From the NCBI GenBank assembly GCA_964455935.1, contig CAYVZU010000001.1, forward strand, positions 1 through 64,000: DNA of 64,000 bases. Direction: 5' to 3'. Shown here piece after piece: positions 9,304-18,232 of this stretch. Made by a program: the position numbers and the translations under genes. Each line of letters starts with the position of its first letter. The first letter of the stretch is position 1. Below the pieces are notes generated by a model. The model was given only the letters and a program-made list of their open reading frames with translations. It searched no databases and was not told the origin of the DNA. This DNA comes from CAYVZU01 sp964455935 (GTDB lineage: Bacteria > Fibrobacterota > CAYVZU01).

Positions 9304-11220
9304 TTATTGTCTCTTCAGCTTCTCAATCTCTTTCTTCTGCTCGATCACATAAAGCGTCAGCTCCTCGACCTTCTTGAGCAGGTCCATATTCATCTTGGCC
9401 AGGTCCACGCCATCTTTCTTCATCTCGTCCGCGCTGGCCACGCCCGGCAGATGCTTGTGCTCCGCGATGTATTGGTCCACCTCTTTCAGGCTCATGAGCT
9501 TGTAGTCTTTGTCGAACACGAAATCGGGGGTACTAAGAGTCCAATCGCCGACTTTGAAAGTCGCTGCCTGAACAACTCCTGAAGTTGTTACGTTCGCGGC
9601 ACAATTTAAGGGGCCATATACCCTCACCGCACCCGGACCACCGCCATCTCCAGGCGCATCACCCGGATCCAATATGATATCGCCTCCCACACTACCGTTC
9701 CCAGGTGCATCGGGAGTCATGATTCGCAGAGAGGTGGCTTGGTTGTTCATTCCCATTCCTGTGGCATGTAAAAAGGCCACCCCGTCATGTCCGGAAATCG
9801 TAACGTCCTCGAAGGCGCTTATTTGTCCACTCGATTTTATATTGCCATCCACATCCAGCCTCGCTTGCGGGCTCGTGGTCCCAATTCCCACATTCCCGCT
9901 GTTGCCATTGTAGATGTTATCCCCTGCCGTAACCCATTGGGGCGCCACTCCTTCGTCCGCGCCGATGCTCCATGGCACAGTGCGCGTTTCGCCATCGATG
10001 TCATCGCTGAAGCCCTGCGAAGAAAGGTCAGTGCCGGCACCGTTAAGAACAGAACTGGCATTCTTGATGTGGAAGTCCCCGTTGGCATAGTCCGTAAAGG
10101 CATTGCCCCAATCGCTGGTTTCGCTCGAACCTGGGCTAATATTGACCGAGTGCGTACCATCGCCATCATCCGAAGCGCAGTAATCGATGGTGGATGTGCC
10201 ACAGCCTTGCATGGCAAAGTCATCCCCATTATTGAATACCGCGCAGTTCTTGATGGTGTAGCCACCGGTAGGATTGGCATCTCCGGGCCCGGCAATTCCT
10301 ATTCCGCAGCCGCTTATGGTGCAGTTGAAGAACTTCACGTCAAGGGAAGTCGCATAGTTATGGTATATGCCCATACCTGCGCTGGGGCAACCATAGATGA
10401 TGCTGTTGCGAATCGTGGCCGATATGGTGAGGTGATAGCCCAACAAGATGCCAAAACTCGTAGAGCCGGTTCCGCCGCCACGAAGGATGCATTTATCGAT
10501 ATCCACCCCGCTCACTGATTGATTGATATTGATACAGTAGCGGGTTCCACTGGAGTTATTCCTGTATACCTGAAGGCCTTCAATTTTGATGTTGCTTTGG
10601 TTTACGATCAGCGCATCGCTACTAGGCCCATCCGTGATCTCCAATCGGTAGGCCGATGTGCTGTATTTACCGTCATGGCGCTGGCTGACCCCGACTTCGT
10701 TTGAGGCCTTAGGCGTGAAGATTCGAATGTAGTTCGATGAGCTTGTGGTCCAGCCACTAACCGTGGCAATGGCGTTATCGGCCCCATCGCCATAGCAGGC
10801 TAGGTTAAGAATGTAGTTACCTGATGTGAGATTGGTTGTGCCAAGGGAATCATCTGCATAGGTAAGGGCCGCATTCAGCGAATTGAAGAGCCGTTTGATC
10901 GAGTTGACTGTCTTGCCACTTACGTTTGCTGGAACTCCACCGATCTTTGTGCGGACCGTGAATTCCGTGCTGCTTGTTCGGCCAATAATGTAGCATCTTT
11001 GGGCTGGGCTGTCATAGCTGATCCTATCCCCTACGCCGATGTTGTTTGGTTGGGCTACGGTAAGAGTGGCCGTACCAGATGAAATTGTAATTGTGGGGGC
11101 GCCGGATTTGAGATCGCCGCTGTTGGTCCCAACTGAGTAGAAAACGTTGGCGGCGAAGGCACTCAGCGCCAGAAGCAGGACACAGCAGACAACGAGCACA
11201 GGAATATGGTTTTTGCGCAT
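9304..11220 (-). CDS. Secreted parallel beta-helix protein with tail-fibre-like C-terminus
   Basis: A 638-residue exported protein. I chose ATG at 11220 over an upstream in-frame codon because it gives a clean signal peptide (MRKNHIPVLVVCC... ending at about ALSAFA) and has AAAGGA upstream. Residues about 110-400 are a right-handed parallel beta-helix of the pectate-lyase-like type (repeated short N-rich turns such as NSIIYG and NCTISG). Then comes a VGIGTTSP..LDVDG motif typical of phage-tail-fibre-like tips. The C-terminus is VFDKDYKLMSLKEV followed by EHKHLPG and a heptad coiled coil ending EKLKRQ, a module seen on fibre-like proteins of FCB bacteria. It is first in the RHS operon. It is likely a trimeric cell-surface adhesin or glycan-binding fibre; no catalytic residues could be identified. 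Confidence 0.8.
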   Translation of the reverse strand: MRKNHIPVLVVCCVLLLALSAFAANVFYSVGTNSGDLKSGAPTITISSGTATLTVAQPNNIGVGDRISYDSPAQRCYIIGRTSSTEFTVRTKIGGVPANVSGKTVNSIKRLFNSLNAALTYADDSLGTTNLTSGNYILNLACYGDGADNAIATVSGWTTSSSNYIRIFTPKASNEVGVSQRHDGKYSTSAYRLEITDGPSSDALIVNQSNIKIEGLQVYRNNSSGTRYCININQSVSGVDIDKCILRGGGTGSTSFGILLGYHLTISATIRNSIIYGCPSAGMGIYHNYATSLDVKFFNCTISGCGIGIAGPGDANPTGGYTIKNCAVFNNGDDFAMQGCGTSTIDYCASDDGDGTHSVNISPGSSETSDWGNAFTDYANGDFHIKNASSVLNGAGTDLSSQGFSDDIDGETRTVPWSIGADEGVAPQWVTAGDNIYNGNSGNVGIGTTSPQARLDVDGNIKSSGQISAFEDVTISGHDGVAFLHATGMGMNNQATSLRIMTPDAPGNGSVGGDIILDPGDAPGDGGGPGAVRVYGPLNCAANVTTSGVVQAATFKVGDWTLSTPDFVFDKDYKLMSLKEVDQYIAEHKHLPGVASADEMKKDGVDLAKMNMDLLKKVEELTLYVIEQKKEIEKLKRQ

Positions 11221-11545
11221 ACGCCTAGTCCTTTGGTTTGGGGGTGTTATTTCCAATTGTGAGTTGAGATAGGCAAAATGCACCTGACAAGCCGGGACTT
11301 CTTCCGCATCATTCCATAAATGTAGGAGAAAAGTGGGGCCAATTGTGTCCTATTTTGGATATTTTTGGTCCTTTTGGAATGAAATTTATCTGCCATAAAA
11401 TCCAGAAAGGGCGAAATCTTAATGAAATTTCAAAACTCCCCAAATTCGGCATCTATTTTTTTGGCGCTGGGCCTATGAGAACCACATGGAAACTGCTTGC
11501 TTCGTATTGCCTTAATGCCTATTTTAAGCGACGCCCTTCACCTGT
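11221..11545. promoter_or_regulatory. Divergent intergenic region, RHS operon / response regulator
   Basis: 325 bases separate the divergent beta-helix/RHS operon (minus) and the response regulator (plus). The stretch 11320-11530 is AT-rich compared with its flanks, with several T-runs. No hexamer pair stands out clearly enough to name a promoter. Both transcripts must start here, so it is where the regulator would be expected to bind if it controls the RHS operon. Confidence 0.4.
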
Positions 11546-12361
11546 ATGGGGGTCTCAGTGGACGTGAATCGCTACGAACAGTTGCACGGCTCGCTGAAAG
11601 TACTCTTTGCGGACGATGACCGGATTATTCTTGAAGCAGCAAGCGAGCAACTTGCCAAAAACCCGCTTTATAGAATCGATTGCGTTTCCACGGCCGAGGA
11701 TGCAGACCGGAAAATCCAGGATACACCGTACCACTGCGCGATTCTTGACATGCGAATGAAGCACCCGCAGGGCCAGTATTTTCTGCTGAAGAAATATGGA
11801 AGGATTTTGCCCACGGTTGTGTATTCTGCCATGGACGAGGAGGCGGTCAAATCGGATTGCAGTGCTTTGGGTGCTATTGCATTCATGGGAAAAGGCACTC
11901 AAAGCACATTGGAATTGAAAAAAAGTCTTGATAAGGCAGCCCTGACTGGGATTCTCCGCTGCGCCGATAGAGAGGGGCGACGGGTTGTTGAATCGGCCCT
12001 TGCGAAAAGGCCCTCAAGCATCGAACAATGGGCTCAAAATGCGGATCTGACCCAAAAGGATTTAAAAACCATCTTGGCCCGCGCTTTTAAGGCCCGGCCC
12101 AAGCATATTCATTTTGCAATTTGTTTTTACTGCGCGGCACTTGAGTACTTCACGAACGACGATATGGCGGCCTGGGATGCCCGAAAATACAGAAAAAGGA
12201 ATATATACTATGAAAACAACAAGAAAATCTTGCACGAGCTGTTGGCAAGATCAAGCCTTTTCGCCATGAGCATGGTTAAGAATGCTCAGCAGCACTACCG
12301 GACTGTCCATGCCCCCATGCCTCTGCTCCCGGATATCCAATTCGCAACAAATCAGGCATAG
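11546..12361 (+). CDS. Response regulator with helix-turn-helix-like output
   Basis: A 271-residue protein. Residues about 14-125 are a receiver domain: acidic pair in LFADDDR, phospho-acceptor Asp in CAILDMRM (about 72), Ser in VVYSA (about 93) and Lys in FMGKG (about 114). Residues about 155-210 (SIEQWAQNADLTQKDL to the helix around AICFYCAALEYF) resemble the second half of an AraC-type helix-turn-helix. The tail (about 215-271) is basic and unassigned. No histidine kinase is adjacent, so it is an orphan. It is divergent from the RHS operon, which makes it a candidate regulator of it. ATG at 11546 lacks a clear ribosome site; a GTG at 11558 after GGGGG is an alternative. Confidence 0.75.
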   Translation: MGVSVDVNRYEQLHGSLKVLFADDDRIILEAASEQLAKNPLYRIDCVSTAEDADRKIQDTPYHCAILDMRMKHPQGQYFLLKKYGRILPTVVYSAMDEEAVKSDCSALGAIAFMGKGTQSTLELKKSLDKAALTGILRCADREGRRVVESALAKRPSSIEQWAQNADLTQKDLKTILARAFKARPKHIHFAICFYCAALEYFTNDDMAAWDARKYRKRNIYYENNKKILHELLARSSLFAMSMVKNAQQHYRTVHAPMPLLPDIQFATNQA

Positions 12362-12570
12362 CCCAAGCATTACTAGCCGCCTGTGAGAACAAGGCCCCCT
12401 TGTTCATTTTTACCGAGCTCCCATTCCGGTCCTGGTTCCGCCCGGCGCAGAGCGGGTGGCATTAGGATCCTCACGCAGCTCTTCTCCTTGCCGGATGCTC
12501 TGGGCTCTATCAGGCGTATAGAAGATTTTCACCTCCAAAAAAGTGCGCACTACCGGGCGCACCACGAATA

Positions 12571-12597
12571 CAAAAAAGGCCCGCACGGGCGGGCCTT
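12571..12597 (-). terminator. Rho-independent terminator of the lipoprotein gene
   Basis: A perfect 9-bp stem, AAGGCCCGC at 12576-12584 with GCGGGCCTT at 12589-12597 and a 4-nt loop. On the minus strand it is followed by TTTTTT (12576-12571). It lies 25 nt past the stop of the minus-strand lipoprotein gene. Upstream of it, 12362-12570 shows nothing else. Confidence 0.88.
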
Positions 12598-12621
12598 CCA
12601 AATCCAGGTTATACGACCGGC

Positions 12622-13497
12622 CTATTTGCGTTTGAAATGCTGCTTGAGTTCGGGCACCGTCAAAACGAACGAAGACGCCAGGTCGCTCTGGGAGGCCTGG
12701 CCGACCGTTGAATCAAAATCGGCCTTCTCGTTCTGCACCCATTTGTTTTCCTTCTTATCGCGGACCTTGTTGCGGTTGTACCCGCGGACCCGGTCGATCT
12801 TGTAACGCAGCGTATCGCCGTTGATGGAATAGGTTCCAACCGAGACATAGCGATAATCAAGGACCACGTCCTCGGAGTAGTTGCCTTTTTCGGACTGCTC
12901 GATGGTGAAGGTTTTGTCTCCGCGGAAGGCGAAGGTTTCATGCTTCTTTGAGTTGGAGCCTGTCTCGGAATCTTTTTCGCCCGATTCCCTTACCCATGTT
13001 CCCAGCACGACCGGTTCGTTGGATTTTGTCTTTTCCTCGTTCTCGGCCAGGGCCGGGAGAAAGTCGGCCAGATCCCGCGCTTTCTGGGCTGCCTGCAGCA
13101 AAAGCGAAGAGCCCTGCAGGGAATCGATCTCCTTCAGGCCGGCGGCAATCGCGGCTGCGCGCTCGCCGCTAAGTTCCTCGGCCTTGGCCTTCAAACTCGA
13201 AACGGCCTGGCTTAGATCAGCCGCGGCATTGCCGGCCGCCAGCTCGAACTGCTTGCGGATATCGGTTAGCATTGCCTCGGCCTCGCCGGCCATGCGCGCC
13301 GCCGCAGTCTTGCTGCCTTTCTCGAATTCGCTTTTGGCCTTGAAACAGATGACTTCGGCCTCGGTCAGCAACGAATCGGGCGCTCCGGCCGTGCGAAGGG
13401 AATCGAGAACCTTGGTCACTTGGGCCACCTTATTCTTGGTGCCGCCGGAACAGGACATAAGCAACAGGGCCAAACCCAAACAGGCCAAATTTCGCAT
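12622..13497 (-). CDS. Lipoprotein with helical and beta domains, unknown function
   Basis: A 291-residue lipoprotein: the signal peptide ends in the lipobox LLMSC (Cys16), and CAGAGGAGG precedes ATG at 13497. Residues about 25-165 are alanine/glutamate-rich helices, probably a coiled coil. Residues about 170-270 look like a small beta-sandwich or barrel of the lipocalin-like type often annotated in FCB lipoproteins (GTWVRESG, then alternating strands with YRYVSVGTYSINGD). It is transcribed alone and has its own strong terminator. I do not recognise a specific family. It is likely tethered to the outer membrane facing the periplasm. Confidence 0.8.
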   Translation of the reverse strand: MRNLACLGLALLLMSCSGGTKNKVAQVTKVLDSLRTAGAPDSLLTEAEVICFKAKSEFEKGSKTAAARMAGEAEAMLTDIRKQFELAAGNAAADLSQAVSSLKAKAEELSGERAAAIAAGLKEIDSLQGSSLLLQAAQKARDLADFLPALAENEEKTKSNEPVVLGTWVRESGEKDSETGSNSKKHETFAFRGDKTFTIEQSEKGNYSEDVVLDYRYVSVGTYSINGDTLRYKIDRVRGYNRNKVRDKKENKWVQNEKADFDSTVGQASQSDLASSFVLTVPELKQHFKRK

Positions 13498-13548
13498 GGA
13501 ATCCTCCTCTGTATATGGTAATGAAGATATTACCTCCGATTTGAGAAT

Positions 13549-14847
13549 TCAAGCACGAGAGAGTCGATGAGATCGAATCTGCCCGGCCGACGGGTTGAAA
13601 CACCCGATTCGGAGGGCCGGGAACCCGGCACGAATCTCGTGAAGCCATCGGACCATGCCCATGGGTTCTTCCCCTTCATTTTCGATGGACATCGACCGGG
13701 CAAAGTAGGCCGGATCAATGTTAAGACTGCGGATTTGGAGCATGTCGGGACGCTTTTTGCCTATCAGGTTCTGAAGCGGCCCAAACTGGCTGGGCAGATC
13801 GGTGAAGCCCGGAAGGCTGAGAAGATTCAGCGAAACCCATAGACCATGCTTGCGCGCAACGCCCAAGGACGAAAGGACATCGCCGTACCCATATCCCTTA
13901 GGCCTGTGATAGCGCATGTAGCTTTGGGGGCTGGCCGAGATCAATGTGACACGAATGGAATTCAATCCGGCCCTGCAGAGCCGTTCCAGGGCACCGGGCA
14001 GACTGGCATTCGTATTCATGTGAATGATTCCGCGCCGGGTTCGCTTCCGAATGGCGCAAATCGCTTCCGCAATCAGTTCCGATTCAAGAAGCGGTTCGCC
14101 CTCGCACCCCTGGCCAAAAGATAGGATGGGATCTCTGGATGAGCGCAGGTGCGCGGCCGCATATTGGACAATCTCGTCCACACCGGGGGCAAACGCGATC
14201 CGGTGCTGCGAGGCTACAATGCCGCTGTGGCATTCCTGCGCGGAGATGCAGCCCAGGCAGGCTGCATTGCAGGCGCGGCTTACGGGAACAGCGCACTCCT
14301 TGTCGCCCATCACAAACGAACGTGCCGTGGGGCATCCGTAGCGGAACACGCAGTTTGTAACCAGGTGCTTCACGATCCGATTGCCGGGAAATTGGCGGAT
14401 CCTCTTTCGTGCTTCTTTCTTCACCACAGCCGGAGTGAATCGATCGGGATCAAACCGCCGATCACGGTCCAGGCGCATCCCGGCGCACACAAAACGGCCG
14501 CGACTCCAGCCCAGAGCCGAATACGCGTATAATGGAAGAATCGGCGCATCCGGCTGTTGCTCATAGGCGGGATTGGCGATGTTCATAAATCCGGCAGGCA
14601 GTACGCAGGCTGCGGCCCAGACTTCAACTCCGTTGTACGTCCGCAGGACTACGCACTTTTTCCGGCTCGGGTCAAAGCCGATTGGCCTCCGGCCCGGCAA
14701 CCGTACCAGAGTGGCCGAACCAGGCATGGCGATGACGTCGGTGTCTGCGGAAACATGGATAGAGCCGCCGGTCTGGCGTTGCTCCGCGGCCCGCAGTTCG
14801 GGAATTTCGAAGAGCGCGCCACTGGAATTGGACACAACCAGATTCAT
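13549..14847 (-). CDS. Radical SAM protein
   Basis: A 432-residue radical SAM enzyme. The 4Fe-4S motif CNAACLGC (CX3CX2C) sits at about 195-202, unusually far from the N-terminus. About 200 residues precede it, including a stretch typical of a radical SAM subfamily with GWSRGRFVCAGMRLDRD. After it come SAM-domain features: FGQGCEGEPLL (about 245) and HMNTNASLP (about 275), then SIRVTLISA. A second cysteine group (CVFRYGC at about 168) is present before the motif. The substrate cannot be read from sequence. It is divergent from yjbQ (83 nt between starts) and 51 nt upstream of the lipoprotein gene, but that gap holds the lipoprotein's own start signals. Confidence 0.82.
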   Translation of the reverse strand: MNLVVSNSSGALFEIPELRAAEQRQTGGSIHVSADTDVIAMPGSATLVRLPGRRPIGFDPSRKKCVVLRTYNGVEVWAAACVLPAGFMNIANPAYEQQPDAPILPLYAYSALGWSRGRFVCAGMRLDRDRRFDPDRFTPAVVKKEARKRIRQFPGNRIVKHLVTNCVFRYGCPTARSFVMGDKECAVPVSRACNAACLGCISAQECHSGIVASQHRIAFAPGVDEIVQYAAAHLRSSRDPILSFGQGCEGEPLLESELIAEAICAIRKRTRRGIIHMNTNASLPGALERLCRAGLNSIRVTLISASPQSYMRYHRPKGYGYGDVLSSLGVARKHGLWVSLNLLSLPGFTDLPSQFGPLQNLIGKKRPDMLQIRSLNIDPAYFARSMSIENEGEEPMGMVRWLHEIRAGFPALRIGCFNPSAGQIRSHRLSRA

Positions 14848-14929
14848 ACCTTGAACCTAACGTCGTTGCCGGGCAAAAATCAACGTGCTTGCTATTGCAC
14901 CCTTGGTTTGCCGGCTTTATTTTTTCCCC

Positions 14930-15349
14930 ATGGCCACTTTCCATCAACGCCTGCGAATTACCACCAAAGGTTTGTGCGACATCATCGATATCACGGCGGA
15001 GGTCGCAAAAATCATTGCTCAATCCGAGATGAAAAACGGCATTGTTGCGGTATTTGTTCCGGGAGCTACCGGCGCCATTACGACCATTGAATACGAGCCG
15101 GGCCTCTTGCAGGATCTTAAGGAAATGTTCGAGACCATGATTCCTTCGAAGCGCAGCTATGCCCACAATGCCGCCTGGCAGGACGACAACGGCCACTCGC
15201 ATTTGCGGGCTTCGCTCGTGGGTCCCTCCATCAGCATTCCCTTCCTGGCCGGGAAAATGACCCTGGGCACCTGGCAACAGATCGTGTTGATCGATTTCGA
15301 TTGCCGGGCGCGCGACCGAGAGGTTGTAATCCAGGCCGTGGGCGACTAA
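14930..15349 (+). CDS. yjbQ: YjbQ/UPF0047 family protein
   Basis: A 139-residue protein of the YjbQ family, a small trimeric beta fold. Members have weak thiamine-phosphate-synthase activity in vitro; the true role is unsettled. Recognisable pieces are ITTKGLCDIIDIT, HNAAWQDDNGHSHLRASLVG with its conserved histidines, and the C-terminal LGTWQQIVLIDFD. The start is ATG at 14930; the reading frame stays open upstream but MATFHQRL aligns with the family start. It is followed by a radical SAM gene after 30 nt, probably the same transcript. Confidence 0.9.
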   Translation: MATFHQRLRITTKGLCDIIDITAEVAKIIAQSEMKNGIVAVFVPGATGAITTIEYEPGLLQDLKEMFETMIPSKRSYAHNAAWQDDNGHSHLRASLVGPSISIPFLAGKMTLGTWQQIVLIDFDCRARDREVVIQAVGD

Positions 15350-15379
15350 GGATTTCTTGGATTGATCCTGTCCAGTTCC

Positions 15380-16261
15380 ATGCTCCCCTATAATTCCTAT
15401 AGCGCCTATCTAAAAAAGCGATTTGGCGGGCCTGTCCGCAAAATTGCCGTTGATGCAGGCTTCAGCTGTCCCAATCGCGACGGAACGGTGGGTCATGGAG
15501 GGTGCATCTACTGCAATAACGCCTCGTTCTCGCCGGGCCACAAGGGCGGCATTCGGGAACAGATTGAAGCAAGCCGGGCCTTGATGGCCCGGCGCAACGG
15601 CGCCGACAAATTGATCGCCTATTTCCAATCCTTCACCAACACCCACGCGCCCCTTCCGGTGCTTCAACAATACTACCGCGAGGCATTGGCCTGCCCGGGA
15701 ATTATCGGGCTCGCCATTGGAACCCGGCCGGATTGCCTTGGGGAGCCGGTCCTGGATCTGCTTCAATCTCTTTCGCGGGAGACATACATCCTGCTTGAAA
15801 TCGGGCTTCAATCGTCGCACGATGCCACGCTTGGCCGGATCAACAGGGGCCATACTTACGGGCAGTTTGTGGAGGCCGTGGAGCGCGCCAGCACCCGCGG
15901 CCTGGAGATTTGCGCGCACATTATCCTGGGGCTGCCCGGTGAGGGCTGGGAAGAAATGAACCGTTCGGCGGCAGCGCTCTCATCGCTTCCTGTTCAAGGA
16001 GTGAAACTCCATTGCCTTCACGTGTGCAGAAATACCGCTTTAGAGCGGGAATTTGCCAACGGCCATATCGCACTTTTAACGCAAGAAGAATATGTGCAAT
16101 ATGCGTGCGATTTTCTGGAACGGCTGCGGCCCGACATTCGCATTCATCGCCTGGCAGCCCAAGCCCCTGCCGATGTGCTGATTGCGCCGCTGTGGCTACG
16201 GGATAAGGCGGGGACGCATACTGCGATTTGCCGGGAATTGCTGCGGAGAAGAAGAGCATAG
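15380..16261 (+). CDS. TIGR01212/YhcC-type radical SAM protein
   Basis: A 293-residue radical SAM protein of the YhcC family. Family hallmarks are the N-terminal LPYNSYSAYLKKRFG, then AGFSCPNRDGTVGHGGCIYC with its spaced cysteines (C-x11-CxxC), and NASFSPG. The middle GLAIGTRPDC and LLEIGLQSSHD also match. The exact reaction is unknown; a role in RNA modification is often suggested. An in-frame TTG at 15362 is an alternative start, but ATG at 15380 matches the family start. The stop codon lies in an inverted repeat shared with the convergent CDF gene. Confidence 0.88.
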   Translation: MLPYNSYSAYLKKRFGGPVRKIAVDAGFSCPNRDGTVGHGGCIYCNNASFSPGHKGGIREQIEASRALMARRNGADKLIAYFQSFTNTHAPLPVLQQYYREALACPGIIGLAIGTRPDCLGEPVLDLLQSLSRETYILLEIGLQSSHDATLGRINRGHTYGQFVEAVERASTRGLEICAHIILGLPGEGWEEMNRSAAALSSLPVQGVKLHCLHVCRNTALEREFANGHIALLTQEEYVQYACDFLERLRPDIRIHRLAAQAPADVLIAPLWLRDKAGTHTAICRELLRRRRA

Positions 16262-16299
16262 CGTAAAACGCCGCCGCGCGGTACCCCGCTTTACGCTAT
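16258..16299. terminator. Shared inverted repeat between convergent genes
   Basis: A perfect 10-bp inverted repeat, ATAGCGTAAA at 16258-16267 and TTTACGCTAT at 16290-16299, with a GC-rich 22-nt interior. It contains the TAG stop of the plus-strand radical SAM gene (16259-16261) and that of the minus-strand CDF gene (16296-16298), so the genes end inside one hairpin. It probably acts as a bidirectional terminator, although no long T-run follows. Confidence 0.6.
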
Positions 16300-17186
16300 A
16301 CGCTCTCTGCCGACTTGAGCGGTTCCAGGTGAACCGTGGTCGTCATGGAGAACCGTTCCGTCAAAAGTTTTTCAATGGCTACGGTTACGTCGTGAGCCTC
16401 GGCCAGGCGCATTTCCGGAGGCATTCGCACGTGCATCGTAATTTCCCTATGACCGCCATAGTTGTGGACGTGGATATGGTGAATGTCCTCCACCTGCGGC
16501 TGGTGTTGGCGTATCAGCAATTTCACCTCGTCCTCAAGGTCCTTGCTATGGGCCTCCCCCAGCAAAAACGTGGCCGAGCCGCGGATTACATCAAAGGCCG
16601 CATACAGAATCAACAGCGACACGCCGATGCCAAGCACGCCGTCCATCCACCACAGCGACCGCCCCGCGAGCGCGCCCACCACAATCAGCAGCGAGGCGAT
16701 CGCATCGCTTCGATGATGCCAGCCATCGGCGGTGAGAGACTTGGCATTGATCTTCCTGCCGGCCCAGAAGGAGAATTGCGCCAGGCCCTCTTTCACTATA
16801 ACCGAGGCGCTGAAGATGAGAATACCGGAAAGGTTGAATGTCGCGGACCGGTAATCGATCAACCTGCGGATCGACTCCATCGCGAAGGAGACCCCCACCA
16901 CCCCCAGCAGGACACCGATAATCACTGAGGCAATGCTCTCCGCCCTTGCATGGCCAAAGGGATGCTCTGGATCGGAAGGTTTGGCGGCGATGCAGAAGCC
17001 GACAATGACGACCAACGAGGTCAGCGTATCGGAGAGCGTATGCCAAGCATCGGCCACCATGGACACGGAACCGATCTTGGTCCCGGCCCAGAATTTGAAG
17101 CCGAATAGAGCCGTATTAATGACAACAGAGGCCCAGCCTTCTATGTAGCCAAGATTCAGTTTACCGGACAAAAGTGAATTCTTCAT
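16296..17186 (-). CDS. Cation diffusion facilitator (CDF) metal transporter
   Basis: A 296-residue CDF family protein, which exports divalent metals (Zn, Fe, Mn, Cd) from the cytoplasm in exchange for protons. Six transmembrane helices span about residues 10-200. The two metal-site motifs are DAWHTLSD (helix 2, about 43-50) and DGWHHRSD (helix 5, about 150), each HxxxD. A cytoplasmic C-terminal domain (about 205-290) contains HIHVHNYGGHREITMHV. I chose ATG at 17186 because AAGGAGG lies just upstream; an earlier in-frame start would add seven residues without a ribosome site. The metal specificity is not determinable. Confidence 0.92.
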   Translation of the reverse strand: MKNSLLSGKLNLGYIEGWASVVINTALFGFKFWAGTKIGSVSMVADAWHTLSDTLTSLVVIVGFCIAAKPSDPEHPFGHARAESIASVIIGVLLGVVGVSFAMESIRRLIDYRSATFNLSGILIFSASVIVKEGLAQFSFWAGRKINAKSLTADGWHHRSDAIASLLIVVGALAGRSLWWMDGVLGIGVSLLILYAAFDVIRGSATFLLGEAHSKDLEDEVKLLIRQHQPQVEDIHHIHVHNYGGHREITMHVRMPPEMRLAEAHDVTVAIEKLLTERFSMTTTVHLEPLKSAESV

Positions 17187-17314
17187 AGACCTCCTTCGCG
17201 GCCCCAATTGGCGGGGCTGGTTAGAAAAGGAAGTCCTGCAGCGAAGCGCTGCTGCTTGCGGTCAAGCCCGGTCGCGCGGACCTGATCTTCCTTGATTGCG
17301 AATTTAAAAAACGA

Positions 17315-18229
17315 CTACGCTTTCCACATCTCGGCAAAGGTCTGGATGTCTTTGGCGCTGACATTCGCGATTTCAAACGTATAATGGCGCACGCCGGCCT
17401 TTTTGCATTCGCCCAGAAACCGGGGAAGGTCCATCTTATTGGGCGTGGACAGCGGCCGGTGGCCGTCGCGCCATTTTGTTTTGGGCACATCGGCCGTGTA
17501 GGTGGACGCGTGAAAATGCACCAGCCGCACCCGGTTGGTGGCCAAAAACCGCTTGGCTTCTTCATGAAAATCGCGGTCGTAAATAAAAGCCGAAGCCCAG
17601 AGATGGCCGGTGTCCAGACATAGCGGATTCTGTAATTCCTCGGCCTGTTCGCCCAGCAGAAGCCCTGCGCTATACATGGGAAAATCATTCTCGATCGCAA
17701 ACGTCAGCCCGGGATGGTTCTTGCGGATTTGCTGCAAGCGCTCGCTCACCCGCCCAAGCCGTGTGCGGAACTCGGGCAGGGCAAAAAAATTCGAGCAGGT
17801 GGGCGTGCCTTCCAGGGCGAGATCGGTCCGGAACGCCTGTTTCATGCTTTGCACGTAGGAGCGCGTTTGATTGAAAGCCTGCACCGGCGCATCGGTCATC
17901 AAAAAGCCATGGAACACGGCCAGCTCCGCATTCAGCCGACGCATCCACTCCACGGTGATCTCCAGGCTTTCCATGGCCGGCCAGGGATCCTGGGCCGCCA
18001 GATTCATAAAATATTCGCTCAGAAGAGGAGCGTGAATGCTCAGCGGCAGATTCCACGAAGCGATCTCCTCGACCTGCTCGCGGGGCGCTGCGTTATGGAT
18101 TTGCACGCCGAAGCGGAACCCGAATTCATGGCAGGCTTCCTGGGCTTGGGCAATAATCGTTTTAACGTCGCTTTTGCCCAGAAAAGCGCCGGAGGAGTAT
18201 TCGATCAGCAGTCCTTTGTCTTCAGCCAT
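17315..18229 (-). CDS. Sugar-phosphate isomerase/epimerase-like TIM barrel protein
   Basis: A 304-residue protein of the xylose-isomerase-like TIM barrel superfamily (AP endonuclease 2 type). Metal-binding positions of that fold are visible: LSIHAP (about 82), AVFHGF (about 115), FAIENDF (about 176), LCLDTGHLWAS (about 199-209) and LVHFHAST (about 235). The substrate is unknown; a sugar or sugar acid is likely. It follows the solute-binding lipoprotein by only 3 nt, so it is probably co-transcribed and may act on the imported compound. That link is inferred. Confidence 0.8.
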   Translation of the reverse strand: MAEDKGLLIEYSSGAFLGKSDVKTIIAQAQEACHEFGFRFGVQIHNAAPREQVEEIASWNLPLSIHAPLLSEYFMNLAAQDPWPAMESLEITVEWMRRLNAELAVFHGFLMTDAPVQAFNQTRSYVQSMKQAFRTDLALEGTPTCSNFFALPEFRTRLGRVSERLQQIRKNHPGLTFAIENDFPMYSAGLLLGEQAEELQNPLCLDTGHLWASAFIYDRDFHEEAKRFLATNRVRLVHFHASTYTADVPKTKWRDGHRPLSTPNKMDLPRFLGECKKAGVRHYTFEIANVSAKDIQTFAEMWKA

Positions 18230-18232
18230 ATT

